From: Oceanospirillaceae bacterium
Lineage (GTDB): Bacteria; Pseudomonadota; Gammaproteobacteria; Pseudomonadales; Balneatricaceae
DNA: 36,737 nucleotides
NCBI GenBank assembly: GCA_016845445.1
Contig: JAERSU010000254.1
Coordinates: 1 to 36,737, forward strand
Reading direction: 5' to 3'
Of the stretch, positions 35,003 through 36,737 are shown in pieces. A model generated the notes under the pieces. That model was not told where the DNA came from and did no database searches. It saw only the letters and a program-made list of their open reading frames with translations. Within the stretch, counting starts at the first letter, position 1. Each line of letters opens with the position of its first letter. Position numbers and translations under genes: made by a program.

Positions 35003-35911
35003 ATGCAGTTTGAAGGAATCTATGTGCCGGTGATCACGCCCTTCGCCGATGACTTTTCCATTGACGAAAAAGCCTATGCCGACGTGATAGATCGTACTAT
35101 TAATGCCGGCATGCAAGGCATCATCGTAGGTGGTACCACCGGCGAATACTATGCCATGACTAAAGAAGAACGTGTGCGTACCATGGAAATTTCCCGCGAA
35201 GTGACCCAAGGGCGTGTGCCTCTCATTACCGGTGTGGGTGCCTTGCGTACTGAGGACGCTGAAGAGTATGCCCGTGAAGCCGAGCGTGTTGGTGCCGATT
35301 GCTTGTTATTAGGTGCGCCCTATTATGCTTGTCCGACATCTCTGGAATTGATGCGTCATTGTCTGTCAGTAGAGCGTCAAACAGATTTGCCTATTATGCT
35401 GTACAACTTCCCTGATCGCACCAATGCACCAATGGATGAAGAGTTTTTAGAGCGGGTTAGTCAGCGTCCAAATTTCTGTGCCATTAAAGAAAGCAGCGGA
35501 GACATCAACCGTTTGCATCTGCTAGCTCGCCACTATCCACATATTCAGTTATGTGTGGGTATGGATGACCAGGCTTTGGAATTTTTTGCTTGGGGCGCGC
35601 GTAGCTGGGTGGCAGGTGCTTCCAACTTCCTGCCCAAAGAACATTATGCCTTGTATCATGCTTGTGTGGTTGAGAAAGACTTTGATAAGGGACGTCGTAT
35701 CATGACCGCCTTATTGCCACTTATGAAGGCTCTAGAGCAGGGTGGTAAATTCGTGCAGAGCATCAAGTTTGGTTGCGAGCTACAGGGTATGTATGCTGGT
35801 CCTGTGCGTAAGCCATTGCGTGGTTTAACCAAAGAAATGCGCCGCGAGTTCCAAGTGGTGGTGGAAACCGTGCAAACAACCATTGCCAGCATCTTGGCCG
35901 AAAGCAAATAA
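35003..35911 (+). CDS. Dihydrodipicolinate synthase (DapA) family aldolase/lyase
   Basis: This 302-residue class I aldolase-type TIM barrel acts through a lysine Schiff base. GTTGE (44-48), Y134 (LYNFPDRTN) and the Schiff-base lysine K162 (AIKESSGD) are in place. It differs from true DapA by GEYYAMTKEERV after the GTTGE motif and by C-terminal GPVRKPLRGL, so lysine biosynthesis is unlikely. Members of this superfamily also include hydroxyproline-pathway deaminases and sugar-acid aldolases. A PuuC-like aldehyde dehydrogenase follows after 16 bases, suggesting that this enzyme makes or precedes an aldehyde. The substrate is unknown. Confidence 0.88.
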   Translation: MQFEGIYVPVITPFADDFSIDEKAYADVIDRTINAGMQGIIVGGTTGEYYAMTKEERVRTMEISREVTQGRVPLITGVGALRTEDAEEYAREAERVGADCLLLGAPYYACPTSLELMRHCLSVERQTDLPIMLYNFPDRTNAPMDEEFLERVSQRPNFCAIKESSGDINRLHLLARHYPHIQLCVGMDDQALEFFAWGARSWVAGASNFLPKEHYALYHACVVEKDFDKGRRIMTALLPLMKALEQGGKFVQSIKFGCELQGMYAGPVRKPLRGLTKEMRREFQVVVETVQTTIASILAESK

Positions 35912-35927
35912 TTAGGGAGAAATTGAC

Positions 35928-36737
35928 ATGTTATCTAAGCAAGATTATGAAGCCATTGCTGCGGGTCTAAATCTCCCTACCAATGCGTTTATCAATGGTC
36001 ACTTTTGCGCTGCACAAAGTGGCAACACCTTTGCCACTATCAACCCTGCTACGGGTGAAAAAATCGCTGACATCGCCGCCTGTGATGAAGCCGATGTGAA
36101 CGAGGCCGTGATGAAGGCACGTGAAGCCTTTGACAGTGGTGTCTGGTCAAAAATGGATCCCAGTGAGCGTAAACAGGTGATGATCAAGTTCGTTAAACTG
36201 TTACGTCGTCATAGCCATGAGTTGGCTGTGCTAGAAGCGCTGGATAGTGGCAAGCCAATTCGTGACTGTGAAAGCATTGATGTTGAAGAAACCATTGCCT
36301 GTATTCAGTGGCATGCCGAAGCCATTGATAAAATTTACGATCAGGTAGCGCCAGCGGGTGATAATGCTGTGGCTATGGTAGTGCGCGAACCCCTAGGCGT
36401 GGTAGCTGCGGTATTGCCATGGAATTTCCCCATGTTAATGGTGGCCTGGAAACTAGGCCCAGCACTGGCAGCTGGTAACAGCGTGATTCTAAAGCCAGCC
36501 GAAGAAACCAGTATGACATGTTTGCGCATGGCTGATTTGGCTGTAGAAGCTGGCGTGCCAGCAGGTGTGCTGAATGTGTTGCCAGGCCATGGTGAAACCT
36601 GTGGCCAAGCCATTGGTCGTCATATGGATATTGATGGGGTGTCCTTTACCGGTTCCACCGAGGTTGGTCGTTATTTCCTTAAGTATGCGGCGGAAAGTAA
36701 CCTTAAGAAGGTAGTCTTGGAATGTGGTGGCAAGAAC
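35928..36737 (+). CDS. Aldehyde dehydrogenase, PuuC-like (3' end outside window)
   Basis: The first 270 residues of an NAD(P)-dependent aldehyde dehydrogenase are visible; the frame runs off the window before the catalytic cysteine. Present are the PWNFPM substrate/cofactor loop (164-169, N166), the cofactor-binding GNSVILKPAEETS region, FTGSTEVGR and the general base E265 in LECGGKN. The sequence is close to the gamma-glutamyl-gamma-aminobutyraldehyde dehydrogenase (PuuC) group (FINGHF, IQWHAEAIDKIYDQVAP). The ATG at 35928 follows AGGGAGA. It is in one operon with the DapA-like enzyme. Substrates in this group range over amino- and hydroxy-aldehydes. Confidence 0.9.
   Translation, partial: MLSKQDYEAIAAGLNLPTNAFINGHFCAAQSGNTFATINPATGEKIADIAACDEADVNEAVMKAREAFDSGVWSKMDPSERKQVMIKFVKLLRRHSHELAVLEALDSGKPIRDCESIDVEETIACIQWHAEAIDKIYDQVAPAGDNAVAMVVREPLGVVAAVLPWNFPMLMVAWKLGPALAAGNSVILKPAEETSMTCLRMADLAVEAGVPAGVLNVLPGHGETCGQAIGRHMDIDGVSFTGSTEVGRYFLKYAAESNLKKVVLECGGKN

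Overview
The window looks like a chromosomal segment of a marine-type gammaproteobacterium, perhaps in or near the Oceanospirillales. This rests on recognisable protein families (monomeric NADP-isocitrate dehydrogenase, FadH close to the E. coli enzyme, heterotetrameric sarcosine oxidase, a B12-riboswitch cobalt ECF transporter) and on dispersed REP-like palindromes; no rRNA or other taxonomic marker is present. About 30 protein genes are packed tightly, many with start/stop overlaps. I see no tRNA, rRNA, CRISPR array, prophage, transposase or insertion sequence.

Layout. (1) 1-2859, plus strand: the end of an MFS carrier, a PaaK-like acyl-CoA ligase and a crotonase, apparently one uptake/activation/hydration operon, closed by a terminator. 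(2) 2943-7229: monomeric isocitrate dehydrogenase (minus), a YaiI/UPF0178 protein (plus) and a DEAD-box RNA helicase (minus). (3) 7401-14752: a metal and cofactor block. fdhD and mobA serve formate dehydrogenase and molybdenum cofactor assembly. A cobalamin riboswitch precedes a five-gene cobalt transporter operon (DUF4198 protein, CbiM, CbiL/NikL-like protein, CbiQ, CbiO). A MobB-MoeA fusion converges on the operon. Two copies of a nested-hairpin repeat lie between fdhD and mobA. (4) 15009-20138: soxBDAG, the heterotetrameric sarcosine oxidase operon, ending in a strong terminator. (5) 20258-21456: a MAPEG-family gene broken by an in-frame TGA, then a class I glutamine amidotransferase on the other strand. 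(6) 21543-26184, minus strand: a PotABCD-like ABC importer (ATPase, binding protein, two permeases). (7) 26690-30590: a LysR regulator divergent from a DUF1989 protein, then an SDR dehydrogenase and a class I/II aminotransferase. (8) 30580-33521, minus strand: a dienoyl-CoA isomerase-like crotonase and FadH, matching steps of unsaturated fatty acid oxidation. (9) 33673-36737: a COG3146-type acyltransferase-like protein (minus), then a DapA-family aldolase and a PuuC-like aldehyde dehydrogenase cut by the window end (plus).

How the parts fit: regions 4 to 7 and 9 read as small nitrogen-compound catabolism (sarcosine demethylation, uptake of a cationic or amino compound, transamination, aldehyde oxidation). 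Region 3 supplies molybdenum and cobalt cofactors. The most unusual items are the interrupted MAPEG gene, the repeat families (paired nested hairpins, two long perfect palindromes sharing one core, and small hairpins that covary between copies), the predicted mature N-terminal histidines on the cobalt uptake proteins, and the orphan DUF1989 neighbourhood, whose substrate cannot be read from the sequence.
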